Source of the DNA: Hyphomicrobiales bacterium | GTDB lineage: Bacteria > Pseudomonadota > Alphaproteobacteria > Rhizobiales > Rhizobiaceae | NCBI GenBank assembly: GCA_900472675.1 | Contig: UCJA01000007.1 | Location: forward strand, 1-64,000 | Direction: 5' to 3' | Length of the DNA: 64,000 bases | Shown: one piece after another, positions 43,787-53,864 of the stretch | Layout of the letters: every line of letters starts with the position of its first letter | How positions within the stretch are numbered: the stretch's first letter is position 1 | Notes under the pieces: generated by a model | Told to the model about the DNA's origin: nothing | The model's database searches: none | The model's input: the letters and a program-made list of their open reading frames with translations, nothing else | Translations under genes and position numbers: made by a program

Positions 43787-44698
43787 ATGATCCTCTACGG
43801 CACCAACCCCATCGCCTGGTCGAACGACGACGACCGCACGCTCGGCGCCCATATCAGTCTGGACCAGTGCCTGGACGAAGCCTCGCGGATCGGCTTCGAC
43901 GGCATCGAAAAGGGCCACAAGTTCCCGCAGGAGCCGGCAGCACTCAAAGCCGTGCTCGAGCCGCGCAAGCTGCGCTTCGTCTCCGGCTGGCATTCGCTGA
44001 ACCTGCTTACGAATTCCATCGACGACGAGAAAAAGGCCATGCAGCCGGCGCTCGATCTCCTGAAGGCCATGGGCTCGAAGGTCGTCATCGTCTGCGAAAC
44101 CTCCAACGCCATCCATGGCGACGACGGCACTGCCGTCAACGACCGGCCGAAGCTGGCCGGTGACCAGTGGCCATCCTTCGGCGCCGGTGTCGAAGCGCTG
44201 GCGGCATTTGCCGCCGAACAGGGCGTGACGCTGGTCTATCACCACCACATGGGCACGATCGTCGAGAGCGAAGACGAGATCGACAAACTGATGGCCCACA
44301 CAGGCCCGCACACCCACCTCCTGCTCGACACAGGCCACTGCCTGTTCGGCGGCGGCAACCCGGAACGTCTGGCTGAGCGACACATGGCCCGCGTCGGCCA
44401 CATCCACGCCAAGAACGTGCGGCCCGATATTGCAGCCCAGGTACGCGGCGAAAAACTCTCCTTCCTGGAAGGCGTACGGCGCGGGGTCTTCACGGTTCCG
44501 GGCGACAAGGAGGGTGGGGTCGATTTCCCGCCGGTGCTGAAGATCGCCGCCGAGCATGGCTATGAGGGCTGGCTGGTCATCGAGGCCGAGCAGGATCCGG
44601 ACGTCCGCAACCCGTTCGAATACCAGAGCATGGGGCTTTCCTCGCTGAAGGCCATGGCTCTCTCCGCCGGCCTCGACAAGGGGAGGCATGGCGCATGA
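43787..44698 (+). CDS. iolE: myo-Inosose-2 dehydratase
   Basis: Dehydrates 2-keto-myo-inositol to the trihydroxycyclohexanedione used by IolD. 303-residue TIM barrel of the AP-endonuclease-2 superfamily: [14 protein letters not shown] at the start, [22 protein letters not shown] and [12 protein letters not shown] with metal-ligand Glu, His and Asp residues. ATG 43787 follows AAGGAAAG, 2 bases after iolD. Confidence 0.94.
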   Translation: MILYGTNPIAWSNDDDRTLGAHISLDQCLDEASRIGFDGIEKGHKFPQEPAALKAVLEPRKLRFVSGWHSLNLLTNSIDDEKKAMQPALDLLKAMGSKVVIVCETSNAIHGDDGTAVNDRPKLAGDQWPSFGAGVEALAAFAAEQGVTLVYHHHMGTIVESEDEIDKLMAHTGPHTHLLLDTGHCLFGGGNPERLAERHMARVGHIHAKNVRPDIAAQVRGEKLSFLEGVRRGVFTVPGDKEGGVDFPPVLKIAAEHGYEGWLVIEAEQDPDVRNPFEYQSMGLSSLKAMALSAGLDKGRHGA

Positions 44699-45504
44699 CG
44701 AACCTGCTGCGCAGGCCGAACGGCACCACCGGCAAGGTGCACGACGTGACGCCCGAAAGTGCGGGCTGGGGCTATGTCGGCTTCGGTCTCTACCGGCTGA
44801 AACCGGGCGAGACGGCGGCCGAACCGACCGGGGAAACGGAAGTCATCCTCGTTGTCGTCGAGGGCAAGGCAGAGATTGCCGGCGGCGGCAAAAGCTTCGG
44901 CGAACTGGGCGACCGCATGAACGTCTTTGAGCGCAAGCCGCCGCACTGCGTCTACGTGCCGGCCGGCGCCGATTGGAGCGCAACCGCCACCACCGACTGC
45001 ACGCTCGCCGTCTGCACGGCACCGGCGAAACCCGGGCGCGAGGCGGCGCAGATCGGTCCGGAAGGATTGACGCTCGCCACCCGCGGCAAGGATGCCAACA
45101 CCCGCTATATCTTCCCGATCGCCATGGAAGACCGGGACGTCGCCGACAGCCTGCTGGTGACGGAGGTGTTCACGCCGTCCGGCAACTGGTCATCCTATCC
45201 GCCGCATCGGCATGACGAGGACAATTTCCCCGACATGACCTATCTCGAGGAAACCTATTACCACCGCCTGAACCCCGCTCAGGGCTTCGGCTTCCAGCGC
45301 GTGTTTACCGAAGACGGCTCGCTGGACGAGACCATGGCGGTCGCGAACCATGATCTCGTGCTGGTCCCCAAGGGGCATCACCCCTGCGGCGCACCCTATG
45401 GCTACGACATGTACTACCTCAACGTCATGGCCGGGCCCCTGCGCAAGTGGCGGTTCAAGAACCATCCGGACCACGACTGGATCTTCCGGCGCGACAATCC
45501 CTGA
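44695..45504 (+). CDS. iolB: 5-Deoxy-glucuronate isomerase
   Basis: Isomerises 5-deoxy-glucuronate to 2-deoxy-5-keto-gluconate, the IolC substrate. 269 residues, double-cupin fold; the C-terminal cupin has [24 protein letters not shown], here PPHRHDED and LEETYYH, which hold the metal ligands. ATG 44695 overlaps iolE as ATGA. Confidence 0.94.
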   Translation: MTNLLRRPNGTTGKVHDVTPESAGWGYVGFGLYRLKPGETAAEPTGETEVILVVVEGKAEIAGGGKSFGELGDRMNVFERKPPHCVYVPAGADWSATATTDCTLAVCTAPAKPGREAAQIGPEGLTLATRGKDANTRYIFPIAMEDRDVADSLLVTEVFTPSGNWSSYPPHRHDEDNFPDMTYLEETYYHRLNPAQGFGFQRVFTEDGSLDETMAVANHDLVLVPKGHHPCGAPYGYDMYYLNVMAGPLRKWRFKNHPDHDWIFRRDNP

Positions 45505-45544
45505 CGCGCCGACACACATCATCTGCATCGACCGGGAGGGGACA

Positions 45545-46663
45545 ATGGCAGGATTGGGCATCGGGCTGATCGGCACCGGCTACATGGGCAAGTGCCATGC
45601 GCTGGCTTGGAATTCCGTGGCGAGCGTGTTCGGCGATGTGGAGCGGCCGCGGCTGGTGGCGCTGGCCGAGGTCGATGCCGGGCTGGCCGCGCAAAAGGCG
45701 GCCGAACTGGGCTTTGCGTCCTCCACCGGCAACTGGCGGGAGCTTATCGCCAACCCTGACGTGGATGTAGTGTCAGTAACAACGCCGAACGCCTTCCACG
45801 CCGACATGGCGATTGCCGCACTCGAGGCGGGAAAGCACGTCTGGTGCGAAAAGCCGATGGCGCCGGCGCTCGCCGAGGCCGAACGCATGCAGGCGGCCGC
45901 AAGCCGCACCGCCAAGGTCGCCGCCATGGGCTACAACTACATCCAGAACCCGATGGTCCGCCAGATCCGCACGCTGATCGCCGAGGGCGCGATCGGCACG
46001 GTCAACCATGTCCGCGTCGAGATGGACGAGGACTTCATGGCCGATCCCGGCGCCGTCTTCTACTGGAAGAGCGAGGCCTCCTCCGGCTATGGCGCACTCG
46101 ACGATTTTGCCGTCCACCCCCTGTCGCTGCTCTTCGTGCTCTTCGGCCATGTGCAGTCGGTCGTCACCGACATGGTGAAGCCCTACCCGGAACGGCTGAC
46201 GTCGGAGGGAGAGCCGCGCGCGGTCGAAAACCATGATCTGGCGAGCGTGCTTCTGCGGCTTGAGGGCGGCATCTCGGCAGTGCTGATGGCCAACCGTTCC
46301 GCCTGGGGCCGCAAGGGGCGCATCGCCCTGCAGATTTTCGGCTCCAAGGGATCGATCCTGTTCGACCAGGAACGCATGAACGAATTCGAGATCTACCAGA
46401 ACACCGGTGACCGGGCGCTGCAGGGTTTCCGCAAGGTGCTGGCCGCACCGGACCACCGGCCCTATGGACGCTTCGTCCCGGCACCCGGCCACGGGCTCGG
46501 CTTCAACGACCTGAAGATCATCGAATGCCGGGAACTGATCGCCGCCATAAGCGGTGAGCCGTCCCATCTCATACGTTTCGACGACGGCTTGCGCATCGAG
46601 CGCTCCGTGCATGCCATGGCCCGCTCCTTTGCCGAGCAGCGCTGGGTCTCCGTCGACGGCTGA
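45545..46663 (+). CDS. Inositol-type dehydrogenase, Gfo/Idh/MocA family
   Basis: 372-residue NAD(P)-dependent oxidoreductase paralogous to IolG but longer. Rossmann GLIGTGYMGKCHA at 6-18, CEKPMAPALAEAE near 96 and NHDLASVLLRLEGG in the C-terminal domain. Being the last gene of iolCDEB suggests action on another inositol isomer (such as scyllo-inositol) or an inositol derivative. ATG 45545 follows GGGAGGGG, 40 bases after iolB. Exact substrate cannot be told from motifs. Confidence 0.85.
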   Translation: MAGLGIGLIGTGYMGKCHALAWNSVASVFGDVERPRLVALAEVDAGLAAQKAAELGFASSTGNWRELIANPDVDVVSVTTPNAFHADMAIAALEAGKHVWCEKPMAPALAEAERMQAAASRTAKVAAMGYNYIQNPMVRQIRTLIAEGAIGTVNHVRVEMDEDFMADPGAVFYWKSEASSGYGALDDFAVHPLSLLFVLFGHVQSVVTDMVKPYPERLTSEGEPRAVENHDLASVLLRLEGGISAVLMANRSAWGRKGRIALQIFGSKGSILFDQERMNEFEIYQNTGDRALQGFRKVLAAPDHRPYGRFVPAPGHGLGFNDLKIIECRELIAAISGEPSHLIRFDDGLRIERSVHAMARSFAEQRWVSVDG

Positions 46664-46692
46664 CCAGCCTCTTATCGACCATCGGCTTCAAC

Positions 46693-46717
46693 AAAAAGAG
46701 GCGGCCCGAGGGCCGCC
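46693..46717 (-). terminator. Terminator between iol operon and iatP
   Basis: GGCGGCCC (46700-46707) pairs with GGGCCGCC (46710-46717). The minus strand continues TCTTTTTG, so it mainly ends the ibpA-iatA-iatP transcript; the plus strand has a weaker T-tail and it may also serve the converging iol operon. Confidence 0.75.
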
Positions 46718-46742
46718 TTCAGTCGTTTGGGAGGAGTGTTGG

Positions 46743-47774
46743 TCAGACCTTCGCGCGCTTCTTCTGGCGGTAGACGTCGGTCACCACGGCGGCGACGATG
46801 ATGATCCCCTTGACGATCTCCTGGTAGTAGGCGTCCACCCGAAGGAAGGTGAAGCCGGATGTCATGACGCCGAGGATGACGGTGCCGATGACCGTACCGG
46901 TGATCCGACCGGCGCCGCCCGCAAGCGACGTGCCGCCGATCACCGCCGCGGCGATCGCGTCGAGCTCGTACATCACGCCCATGCCCGACTGGGCGGTCTG
47001 TGCGCGCGCCGCGGTAACGACGCCGGCGAGCCCCGCCAGCATGCCGGCGATCGCATAGACCTTGATGAGATGCGCCTCGACATTGATGCCGGACACCCGG
47101 GCCGCCTGCACATTGGCGCCGATCGCATAGGTGAACTTGCCGTAGCGCGTGTAGCGCAGCGCGATGTGGAAGATCACCGCCACCACCAGGAAGACGACGA
47201 CCGGCCAGATGCCCGTGCCGATGAAGGTGAAGCTGTCCGAGAGCCCCGAGACCGGCTGGCCCTTCGTGTACCACTTGGAGATGCCGCGGGCGGTGACCAT
47301 CATGCCGAGCGTCGCGATGAAGGGCGGGATCTTGGTTCGGGCGATCAGCTGCCCGTTGATGAAGCCGGCGAGCAGCCCCGCCAGCACGCCGACCGCGATC
47401 GGCACGACGAAGGGCATGTCGGTGAGGCCCGGATAAAGCGCCCTCGGCCAGGTGGAGGCCTGGGCAAGGCTTGCCGCAAACATCGCCGTCATGCCCACCA
47501 CGGAGCCCGAGGACAGGTCGATGCCGCCGGTGATGATGACCTGCGTCACGCCGACCGAGATGATGCCGATCACCGAGACCTGCAGGATCATGATCGTCAG
47601 GCGCTGCTGGTTGAACAGGAAACTCTGGCCGACGAAGATCCAGCCGAGCACTTCGTAGATCAGCGCGATCGCAATCAGCACTAGGAAAATGTTGGCTTCC
47701 GGCGGCACGCGGCGGTGTCGCCGACGGGCCGGTGTGGCGTCGAGGCTGGCCTTGGCCGTCGCATCCGTTGTCAT
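46743..47774 (-). CDS. iatP: Inositol ABC transporter permease
   Basis: RbsC-like (CUT2) inner-membrane permease, 343 residues, about ten hydrophobic segments. GVTQVIITGGIDLSSGSVVG near 80-99 and GGTSLAGGAGRITGTVIG near 275 are the family motifs. ATG 47774 has GGGAGGAACAACA ahead; a longer frame overlaps iatA and is rejected. Position beside iol genes and the operator at ibpA make inositol the likely substrate. Confidence 0.9.
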   Translation of the reverse strand: MTTDATAKASLDATPARRRHRRVPPEANIFLVLIAIALIYEVLGWIFVGQSFLFNQQRLTIMILQVSVIGIISVGVTQVIITGGIDLSSGSVVGMTAMFAASLAQASTWPRALYPGLTDMPFVVPIAVGVLAGLLAGFINGQLIARTKIPPFIATLGMMVTARGISKWYTKGQPVSGLSDSFTFIGTGIWPVVVFLVVAVIFHIALRYTRYGKFTYAIGANVQAARVSGINVEAHLIKVYAIAGMLAGLAGVVTAARAQTAQSGMGVMYELDAIAAAVIGGTSLAGGAGRITGTVIGTVILGVMTSGFTFLRVDAYYQEIVKGIIIVAAVVTDVYRQKKRAKV

Positions 47775-47800
47775 TGTTGTTCCTCCCATGTCCGGATGCC

Positions 47801-49342
47801 TCAGCGCGAAGCGAGGTCCATCACCTTGATCTGTGTTGCTTCCGCCCGGTCGAGGAAGCCGGTCACCCGTCCCTCGTGCATCACCATGATCCGGTCGCTC
47901 ATGCCCAGAACCTCCGGCATCTCCGACGAGATCATGATCACGGCCACCCCGGTGCGGGCCATTTCGCACACCAGCCGGTGGATCTCCGCCTTGGCGCCCA
48001 CGTCGATGCCGCGGGTCGGCTCATCGAGGATGAGAATGCGCGGGTTGGTCAGCATCCAGCGGCCGATCAGCACCTTCTGCTGGTTGCCGCCCGAAAGATT
48101 CTCCACCCGTTCGGAAAGGCTGGGCGTCTTGATGCGCAGCTTGCGGCACATGTCCTCGCAAACCTCCGACAGGGCGCCCTCTTCCACGAAGCCGCGCTTG
48201 ACGAATTTGTCCTGCAGGACGGCGATCTGCATGTTTTCGAGAACGTCTAGGATCAGCAGGCAGCCGGTATCCTTGCGGTCTTCGGTGAGGAAGGCCATCC
48301 GGTTGCGGATCGCGGTCGTCGGGCTGTCGATGGAGACGGGCTTGCCGTCGATCTCGATCGTGCCGGAGGTGGCGGGCGTCACGCCGAAGAGCGTTTCCGC
48401 CACGTTTGAGCGGCCGGACCCGACAAGGCCGGCAACGCCTAGGATCTCCCCGGCCCGCACCTCGAAGGACACATCGCGGAACACGCCTTTAAGGTTGAGG
48501 TTCTTGACCGACAGCCTGACCTCGCCGATCGGCACCTCTTCCTTGGGAAACATCTGGGTGATCTCGCGGCCGACCATCATCCGGATGATGTCGTCGCGCG
48601 TCACGTCGGTGGAGGCATGCGTGCCGATGTACTTTCCGTCGCGGAACACGGAGAACTCGTCGGCGATCTCGAACAGCTCGTTCATCTTGTGGGTAATGTA
48701 GACGATGCCGATCCCCTGGCTGCGCAGGTCGCGGATGATCTGGAACAGATGCTCCACCTCGCGCTCGGTCAGCGCCGAGGTTGGCTCATCCATGATCAGC
48801 ACGTCGGATTCGTAGGAGACCGCCTTGGCGATTTCCACCATCTGGCGGTTGGCGACGGAAAGGTCGCCCACTTTCGCTTCGGGGTCGATCTGGATGTTCA
48901 GCCGCTGGAACAGTTCTTCCGTGCGGCGTTCCATCTCGCCGTGATCGACAAAGCCGAACCGTGTCAGCGGCTCGCGCCGGATCCAGATGTTTTCGGCGAC
49001 CGTCATCAGCGACATCAGGTTGAGCTCCTGATGGATCATCGCAATGCCGTTTTCGAGCGCATCGAGCGGCGATTTCAGCCGGATCTCGGTACCCTTCAGC
49101 CGAACAACGCCCTTGTCAGGCGTGTAGATGCCGGCCAGCACCTTCATCAGCGTCGATTTGCCGGCCCCGTTTTCGCCCATCAGGGCATGCACCGTGCCGC
49201 GCTTCAGGCGGAACGACACATTGTCCAGCGCGACGACGCCGGGAAATTCCTTGCGCACATCCTCGGCCGTCAGCAGAAATTCGGCGTTGGGAATGGCGCC
49301 GCTCTTGCGAACAGCCGCCATGGTTGATGGGCTTACGACCAT
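47801..49342 (-). CDS. iatA: Inositol ABC transporter ATPase
   Basis: CUT2-type tandem ATPase of 513 residues. First half has Walker [10 protein letters not shown] and Walker [12 protein letters not shown]; second half has a degenerate Walker A (GLVGSGRSN) but an intact signature [14 protein letters not shown] and [16 protein letters not shown] 49342 has AGGAGGTGCCGG ahead. 26 bases before iatP and 76 after ibpA. Confidence 0.9.
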   Translation of the reverse strand: MVVSPSTMAAVRKSGAIPNAEFLLTAEDVRKEFPGVVALDNVSFRLKRGTVHALMGENGAGKSTLMKVLAGIYTPDKGVVRLKGTEIRLKSPLDALENGIAMIHQELNLMSLMTVAENIWIRREPLTRFGFVDHGEMERRTEELFQRLNIQIDPEAKVGDLSVANRQMVEIAKAVSYESDVLIMDEPTSALTEREVEHLFQIIRDLRSQGIGIVYITHKMNELFEIADEFSVFRDGKYIGTHASTDVTRDDIIRMMVGREITQMFPKEEVPIGEVRLSVKNLNLKGVFRDVSFEVRAGEILGVAGLVGSGRSNVAETLFGVTPATSGTIEIDGKPVSIDSPTTAIRNRMAFLTEDRKDTGCLLILDVLENMQIAVLQDKFVKRGFVEEGALSEVCEDMCRKLRIKTPSLSERVENLSGGNQQKVLIGRWMLTNPRILILDEPTRGIDVGAKAEIHRLVCEMARTGVAVIMISSEMPEVLGMSDRIMVMHEGRVTGFLDRAEATQIKVMDLASR

Positions 49343-49418
49343 CCGGCACCTCCTGTGGAGACAGGCAACGACGGGCACGGCACGGATGTCACCGCACCAC
49401 GCCCATCGCCGCCGCCGC

Positions 49419-50348
49419 TTAGTTCTTGGCGACGAAGGTTTTCACGTTCTCCGGCGTCACGAGCTGGAAGGGAATGTAGACCTTCTTCTCGACCTTTTCG
49501 CCCTTGGCGAGCTTCAGCGCGGCGTCGAGCGCGCCCTTGCCCTGGCCGGCGGCATCCTGGAACACCGTCACGTCGAGGTCGCCCGCCTGCATGGCCGAAA
49601 GGGCATCCTGCGTGGCGTCCACGCCGGCAACCACCACCTTCTTCATGTCCTTGCCGGCCGCCTTCAGCGACTGGATGGCACCGATGGCCATTTCGTCATT
49701 GTTCGAGATGACCGCATCGAAGGCGACGCCGCTCGACAGCCAGTTGCTCATCAGGTCGGCACCCTGGGTACGCTCCCAGTTGGCCGTCTGCTCTTCGACG
49801 ATCTTGATGCCCTTGCAGGCATCCGTCGCGAACACGTCGTGGACAGCCTTGGTGCGCATGCGCGCGCCCTGGTTCGACAGCTCGCCCATGGCGATCACTG
49901 CATTGCCCTTGCCACCCAGCAGCCGGCACACTTCCTTGGCTTCCAGCGTCCCGGCTAGGGTTTCCTCCGAGGCGACAAACGCCTGCTTTTCCGGCAGCTT
50001 GTCCACATTGACCGGCTCGCGGTTGACGTAGACGAGAGCGACCTTGGCATCGGCGGCGATTTTCGACATGGCCGTCGTGGCGTCCGTATCGACCGCATTG
50101 ACGATGATCGCATCGACACCGGCGGCAATGAAATTCTGGATCTGGCTCTGCTGCTTTGCCACATCGTTCTGCGCGTCCTCGACCTGCAGGGTCACGCCCT
50201 TCATGGTCTTGGCGTAGTCCTGCATGCCGTTGCGCAGAACGGTCAGGAAGTTGTCGTCGAACTTTGCCATCGAAACGCCGATGGTTTCCGCATGCGCGGC
50301 CGTGCTCAACAGCGCCGTCAGCACTGCTCCGTAAAGAAACGTCTTCAT
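49419..50348 (-). CDS. ibpA: Inositol-binding periplasmic protein
   Basis: RbsB-like periplasmic binding protein, 309 residues, signal peptide at 1-20 ([12 protein letters not shown]). [40 protein letters not shown] and [12 protein letters not shown] are the ligand-site motifs of this family. Starts at ATG 50348. An IolR-like operator lies about 130 bases upstream, which ties the transporter to the iol regulon and supports the inositol assignment. Confidence 0.87.
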   Translation of the reverse strand: MKTFLYGAVLTALLSTAAHAETIGVSMAKFDDNFLTVLRNGMQDYAKTMKGVTLQVEDAQNDVAKQQSQIQNFIAAGVDAIIVNAVDTDATTAMSKIAADAKVALVYVNREPVNVDKLPEKQAFVASEETLAGTLEAKEVCRLLGGKGNAVIAMGELSNQGARMRTKAVHDVFATDACKGIKIVEEQTANWERTQGADLMSNWLSSGVAFDAVISNNDEMAIGAIQSLKAAGKDMKKVVVAGVDATQDALSAMQAGDLDVTVFQDAAGQGKGALDAALKLAKGEKVEKKVYIPFQLVTPENVKTFVAKN

Positions 50349-50475
50349 GGTATCTCCTCCTCCGATGGCGTCAGGTCACCCGACCTCCCCGAAGCCAACC
50401 TCCCAACACAAAGGACCGCCTGCGCTCCCGACGCAGAGGCCTCGCGGAATGAAAAAACCGCGATCCGGATTGTGC

Positions 50476-50489
50476 GGATAATTTATTCC
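50476..50489. promoter_or_regulatory. IolR-like operator before ibpA
   Basis: GGAT-AATTTA-TTCC, one base off GGAA-N6-TTCC, embedded in an AT-rich promoter-like stretch 128 bases upstream of ibpA within the 298-base gap to the iolI-like gene. Confidence 0.6.
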
Positions 50490-50646
50490 ATTTTTTGCGG
50501 GCGTCGTCAACGCGCACGACATCACAAAACGCTAGACCCGGCGAATTCTCGGCTGGCCATGGGCTTTGAGCTGCGCTGACGACGAAACATGCCCTTTCAG
50601 GCGCAGAATTTTCGTTCCAAACCGACAGGACTTGCAGGGATATCCG

Positions 50647-51456
50647 TCAGATCGACCGGTCGATAAAGGCCATGCTGGCGCCGATGGAAGCCGCAGGGTC
50701 CGGCTCCGCATGGACAGCCGGAGCAAATGGCTCGAACGAGAAACGTCCTCCGTAACCGTCCGACAGGAGTTCGCGGATCTGCCCGATGTTGTCGAGCCGG
50801 TCGGCGGCATCGACGAGCACCCGGTGCCCGTCCCGCATCTCCTCGACCGGGACGGCAGGGTCGCTGACGCCGGAGATATGCACGAGGCCGGTGAGATGCG
50901 GGAAAAGCTCCGGCTCCCCCGCCAGATGATGGTGAAACGTATCATGCACCAGCCGGAAGGCGTCGCCGCCCACCTGCGCGATCGCCTCCGCCGCCTCCCG
51001 TTTCGACCTGAGCGAGCAGGTCTCAAAGCCGAGGGGCTCCACCAGCCCGAGGATGCCGGAAGCCTCCAGCAGTGGACGCAGTCCGGACAAGGCCGTCCGC
51101 AGATTGTCCTCTCGCTCCCACTCCGCAAGGCCGCTGCCATCGTTGGCCGGCACCAGCACCAGCGCGCCGGCACCGCTTGCTCCGGCGTAATCGATGAGAG
51201 CCGCCGCCTCTTCGGCGCGCGTCGCGTGCCAGGCGTTGAACCGCTGCAGCGCATTGATGGAGACGATCTCGATGCCCATGGCGTCGGCCAGGCGCCGCAC
51301 CTCTGCCGCCGGCATGCCGTCGAGAATGGCATTGCCGTCAAGGTCGTTGCGGATTTCCACCGCAGCGATCCCGAGGTGAGACGCAAGCGCAAAGAAGTCC
51401 GCAAGCGGCATGCTCGGAGCCGTCATGTGGTTGAGCGCATAGCGCAGCTGGTGCAT
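50647..51456 (-). CDS. IolI/IolE-like TIM-barrel sugar isomerase
   Basis: 269-residue protein of the AP-endonuclease-2/xylose-isomerase-like superfamily, possibly 2-keto-myo-inositol isomerase (IolI). HLGIAAVEIRNDL, LVEPLGFETCSLRSK (metal Glu), LVHDTFHHHLAGE (Asp and His ligands) and RFSFEPFAP (final Glu) give a complete metal site. ATG 51456 has GGGAGG ahead. Same strand and just upstream of ibpA. A role in inositol breakdown is inferred from neighbours; other keto-sugars are possible. Confidence 0.8.
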   Translation of the reverse strand: MHQLRYALNHMTAPSMPLADFFALASHLGIAAVEIRNDLDGNAILDGMPAAEVRRLADAMGIEIVSINALQRFNAWHATRAEEAAALIDYAGASGAGALVLVPANDGSGLAEWEREDNLRTALSGLRPLLEASGILGLVEPLGFETCSLRSKREAAEAIAQVGGDAFRLVHDTFHHHLAGEPELFPHLTGLVHISGVSDPAVPVEEMRDGHRVLVDAADRLDNIGQIRELLSDGYGGRFSFEPFAPAVHAEPDPAASIGASMAFIDRSI

Positions 51457-51635
51457 TCCAGAATCCTCCCCGGTGAATACGCGATCCCTCCCGAGGTTCG
51501 CCGGCACAGTTAAGACCGGTTGCCGCTTGCCGTCAAAGCCCGCCGCGCACGCAACGGCAACAGGCATGCCAGCTCGGATCCCGCAGGGCATCTTTGTACG
51601 CCATCGTACGCAAGGGGTCGTTGAGCCTTTTTGCC

Positions 51636-51660
51636 GGAACGAGCCCCGTCGCTTCGGGTT
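51636..51660 (+). promoter_or_regulatory. Possible EcfG-type promoter of the sigma gene
   Basis: GGAAC at 51636-51640, 16-base spacer, GGTT at 51657-51660, one base off the alphaproteobacterial general-stress pattern GGAAC-N16/17-CGTT. The sigma gene starts 28 bases later, which would fit autoregulation. Confidence 0.4.
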
Positions 51661-51687
51661 TCGCTATCAGATTGGAGGGCCCGAACC

Positions 51688-52182
51688 ATGCACGGATCCA
51701 ACTCACACCCCCGACTGGAAGCCGAGCTCATCGAGCTCATCCCCGCACTCAGGAAATTCGCGCGGCGATTCTATGCTGCGCCAACCGATATTGACGACCT
51801 TGTGCAGGAAACGCTGCTGAAGGCGCTGAACAACATCGACAGGTTCCAGCAGGGGACCCGCCTGAAGTCCTGGATGTTCACCATCATGCGCAACAGCTTC
51901 TGCACCCGCTTCAGTGTCGCCAAGCGCGAGCATATCGGCTTTGACGACGCCATTGCCGCCCGCTCGGTTGTCGAGCCGCACCAGGAATGGTCGGTGCGCG
52001 GTCATGAACTGGAACAGGCGATATCCCGCCTTCCGACCCCGTATCGCACGGCCATTGACCTCATCTTCATTCAGGGCATCAGCTACGAGGAAGCGGCAAA
52101 GCGCTGCCAATGCCCCGTCGGGACCGTGAAGAGCCGGGTCAACCGCGCCCGCGAAAAGATCACGCTACAGCTGAACGGCTAA
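51688..52182 (+). CDS. ECF-family RNA polymerase sigma factor
   Basis: 164 residues. Region 2 (about 18-85) has DIDDLVQETLLKALNNIDRF and LKSWMFTIMRNSF for -10 recognition and core binding; region 4 (about 105-158) has LPTPYRTAIDLIFIQGISYEEAAKRC and CPVGTVKSRVNRAR for -35 binding. The motifs recall EcfG-like sigma factors of alphaproteobacteria. No anti-sigma NepR or PhyR lies next to it; a single-domain receiver gene converges on it. ATG 51688 has GGAGG about 11 bases upstream. Confidence 0.87.
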   Translation: MHGSNSHPRLEAELIELIPALRKFARRFYAAPTDIDDLVQETLLKALNNIDRFQQGTRLKSWMFTIMRNSFCTRFSVAKREHIGFDDAIAARSVVEPHQEWSVRGHELEQAISRLPTPYRTAIDLIFIQGISYEEAAKRCQCPVGTVKSRVNRAREKITLQLNG

Positions 52183-52216
52183 GATCGACACCAAGAGACG
52201 GCGTTCGAGACTGCAC

Positions 52217-52609
52217 TCAGTGCAGGTCGTTGGCGCCGTCCCTCCACAGGGCCTTTGCGATCTTCGCCAGTTCCGTCGGATTGTCGCAGAGCGAAAACCC
52301 GGGGTAGCCGCGGCGCAGCAGGGCCGCGTCATATCCGGTCGCAAAAACGAACGGCAGATTGAGCTCTTCCAGCCTTTCCGCCAGCGGAAACGCCACATCA
52401 TCCCCCAGGTGAACATCGAGAATTGCGGCATCCACGCTATCTGTGCCCGCCAGATGCAGCGCCTCGTCGAGACTGTCAGTCGCCGCGATAACGCTTGCGC
52501 CGAGCTTGGTAAGCTTGCGCCGCACTTCATCGCCGAGGAAACTCTCGGTTTCGACCACCAGGATCCGCTTTTTCGCGAAGAGGTCTAGAAGTGTCCGATC
52601 GATGGTCAA
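52217..52609 (-). CDS. Single-domain response regulator
   Basis: 130-residue receiver domain without output domain: RILVVETESFLGDEV (acidic pocket reduced to one Glu pair), AILDVHLGDDVAFPLAE with the phospho-acceptor Asp, and FATGYDAALL near the Thr/Ser switch; the usual Lys is not obvious. Start is TTG 52609; no ATG is available. Convergent with the sigma gene, 34 bases apart. May relay or sequester phosphate; partner kinase not in the window. Confidence 0.8.
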   Translation of the reverse strand: MTIDRTLLDLFAKKRILVVETESFLGDEVRRKLTKLGASVIAATDSLDEALHLAGTDSVDAAILDVHLGDDVAFPLAERLEELNLPFVFATGYDAALLRRGYPGFSLCDNPTELAKIAKALWRDGANDLH

Positions 52610-52792
52610 TCGTTCCCGCCAGGTTAGGGTGGTTGCGCAGGCAAGGCCTGCGCGCCAAAATCTCAGGACGCCGACTTACCGTTCACCGCACGTCTTGTTG
52701 CGAATCTAACCGCACAAGTGGTGCGAAGTTGCGTCTCGATTACGGCGGAAACGGAATTGTGAGTTTCGCTCAGTATTTCAGCGCGACTCGCC

Positions 52793-53827
52793 TCAGGGAG
52801 CATCTCTCATCGTGCTGTCACGAACCTGAAGCTGGAAGCCCAGATCCACGCACCGCGCCTCCTCGGCCCCGCCCTGCAATCGCCGCAGGACCATCTGCAC
52901 CGCCCGGTGCCCGGTCTCGAAGCGCGGCGTTCGCACACTGGTCAGCCTCGGATGCGCAACGCCCATGAGGTCCAGATCGTTGAACCCGCAGATCCCGAGC
53001 GCCTGCGGCACGCGGATCGCCTGCCGCTGCGCCTCAAACAGCACGCCGAGCGCCAGGTCGTCGTTGTTGCAGAACACGGCGTCGAGTGCCGGGGTCTTGG
53101 CCATCGCCTGGCAAAGCAGTTCGCCACCCAAAGGTACGCTCGACGGCGTCGGCGTCGTCACCACCAGAGCCGGATCGAAGAGTCCCGCCTCCTCCAGTGC
53201 CAGCCGGTAGCCGGCCAGACGGCGTTGCGAGCGCGGATCCATGCGCGCGCCGATAAAGCCGATCCGCCGGTATCCCGCCTCCACCAGATGCCGGGTCGCA
53301 GCCTTGCCACCCTCGAAGTGGGAGAAACCGACCAGCATGTCCACCGGCTCGTCAGCATATTCCATCACCTGCACGACGGGACAGCCGGCCGTCTGCAACC
53401 GCTTGAGCGTCGCCTTGGACTGGTCGATGCCGGACACAATGAGACCCGACGGACGCTGGCCGAGAAACATGGCGACCAGCCGTTCCTCCTCACGCGGGGA
53501 GTAATGCGTATTGCCGATCTGGATCTGCAGCGGGTTGCCCCGCAGCGCCTTGTAAACGCCGCTGATGAAATCCGCGAACACGATATTGGTGAGCGACGGC
53601 ACCAGCACGGCAATGACATCGGCACGCGAGGAGGCAAGCGCCCGCGCATTGACGTTCGGCTCATAGCCCAGTTCGGCAACCGCCGCCTCGATCTGCCGCC
53701 GCAGTTCCACCGACACCAGCGAGGGATCGCGAAGCGCACGCGACACCGTGATCGCGGCGACGCCGGCAAGCCGCGCCACGTCGGTGATGGTCGGCCGACC
53801 GCTGTTGCGCCGCCCCGTTTTCTTCAT
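52793..53827 (-). CDS. LacI-family transcriptional regulator
   Basis: 344 residues. N-terminal LacI helix-turn-helix PTITDVARLAGVAAITVSRALRDP with hinge GYEPNVNARALAS, then a periplasmic-binding-protein-type ligand domain (IAVLVPSLTNIVFADF, VFCNNDDLALGVLFEA, ICGFNDLDLM). It probably represses the divergent sugar ABC operon through two GGTAGCGCTACC-type sites at 54181-54306. ATG 53827 chosen; GTG 53860 is an alternative. Behind the tautomerase gene on the same strand. Confidence 0.88.
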   Translation of the reverse strand: MKKTGRRNSGRPTITDVARLAGVAAITVSRALRDPSLVSVELRRQIEAAVAELGYEPNVNARALASSRADVIAVLVPSLTNIVFADFISGVYKALRGNPLQIQIGNTHYSPREEERLVAMFLGQRPSGLIVSGIDQSKATLKRLQTAGCPVVQVMEYADEPVDMLVGFSHFEGGKAATRHLVEAGYRRIGFIGARMDPRSQRRLAGYRLALEEAGLFDPALVVTTPTPSSVPLGGELLCQAMAKTPALDAVFCNNDDLALGVLFEAQRQAIRVPQALGICGFNDLDLMGVAHPRLTSVRTPRFETGHRAVQMVLRRLQGGAEEARCVDLGFQLQVRDSTMRDAP

Positions 53828-53864
53828 CGCCTCCGGCTGCGTCAGCCGATCCTGTCCCACCGTG

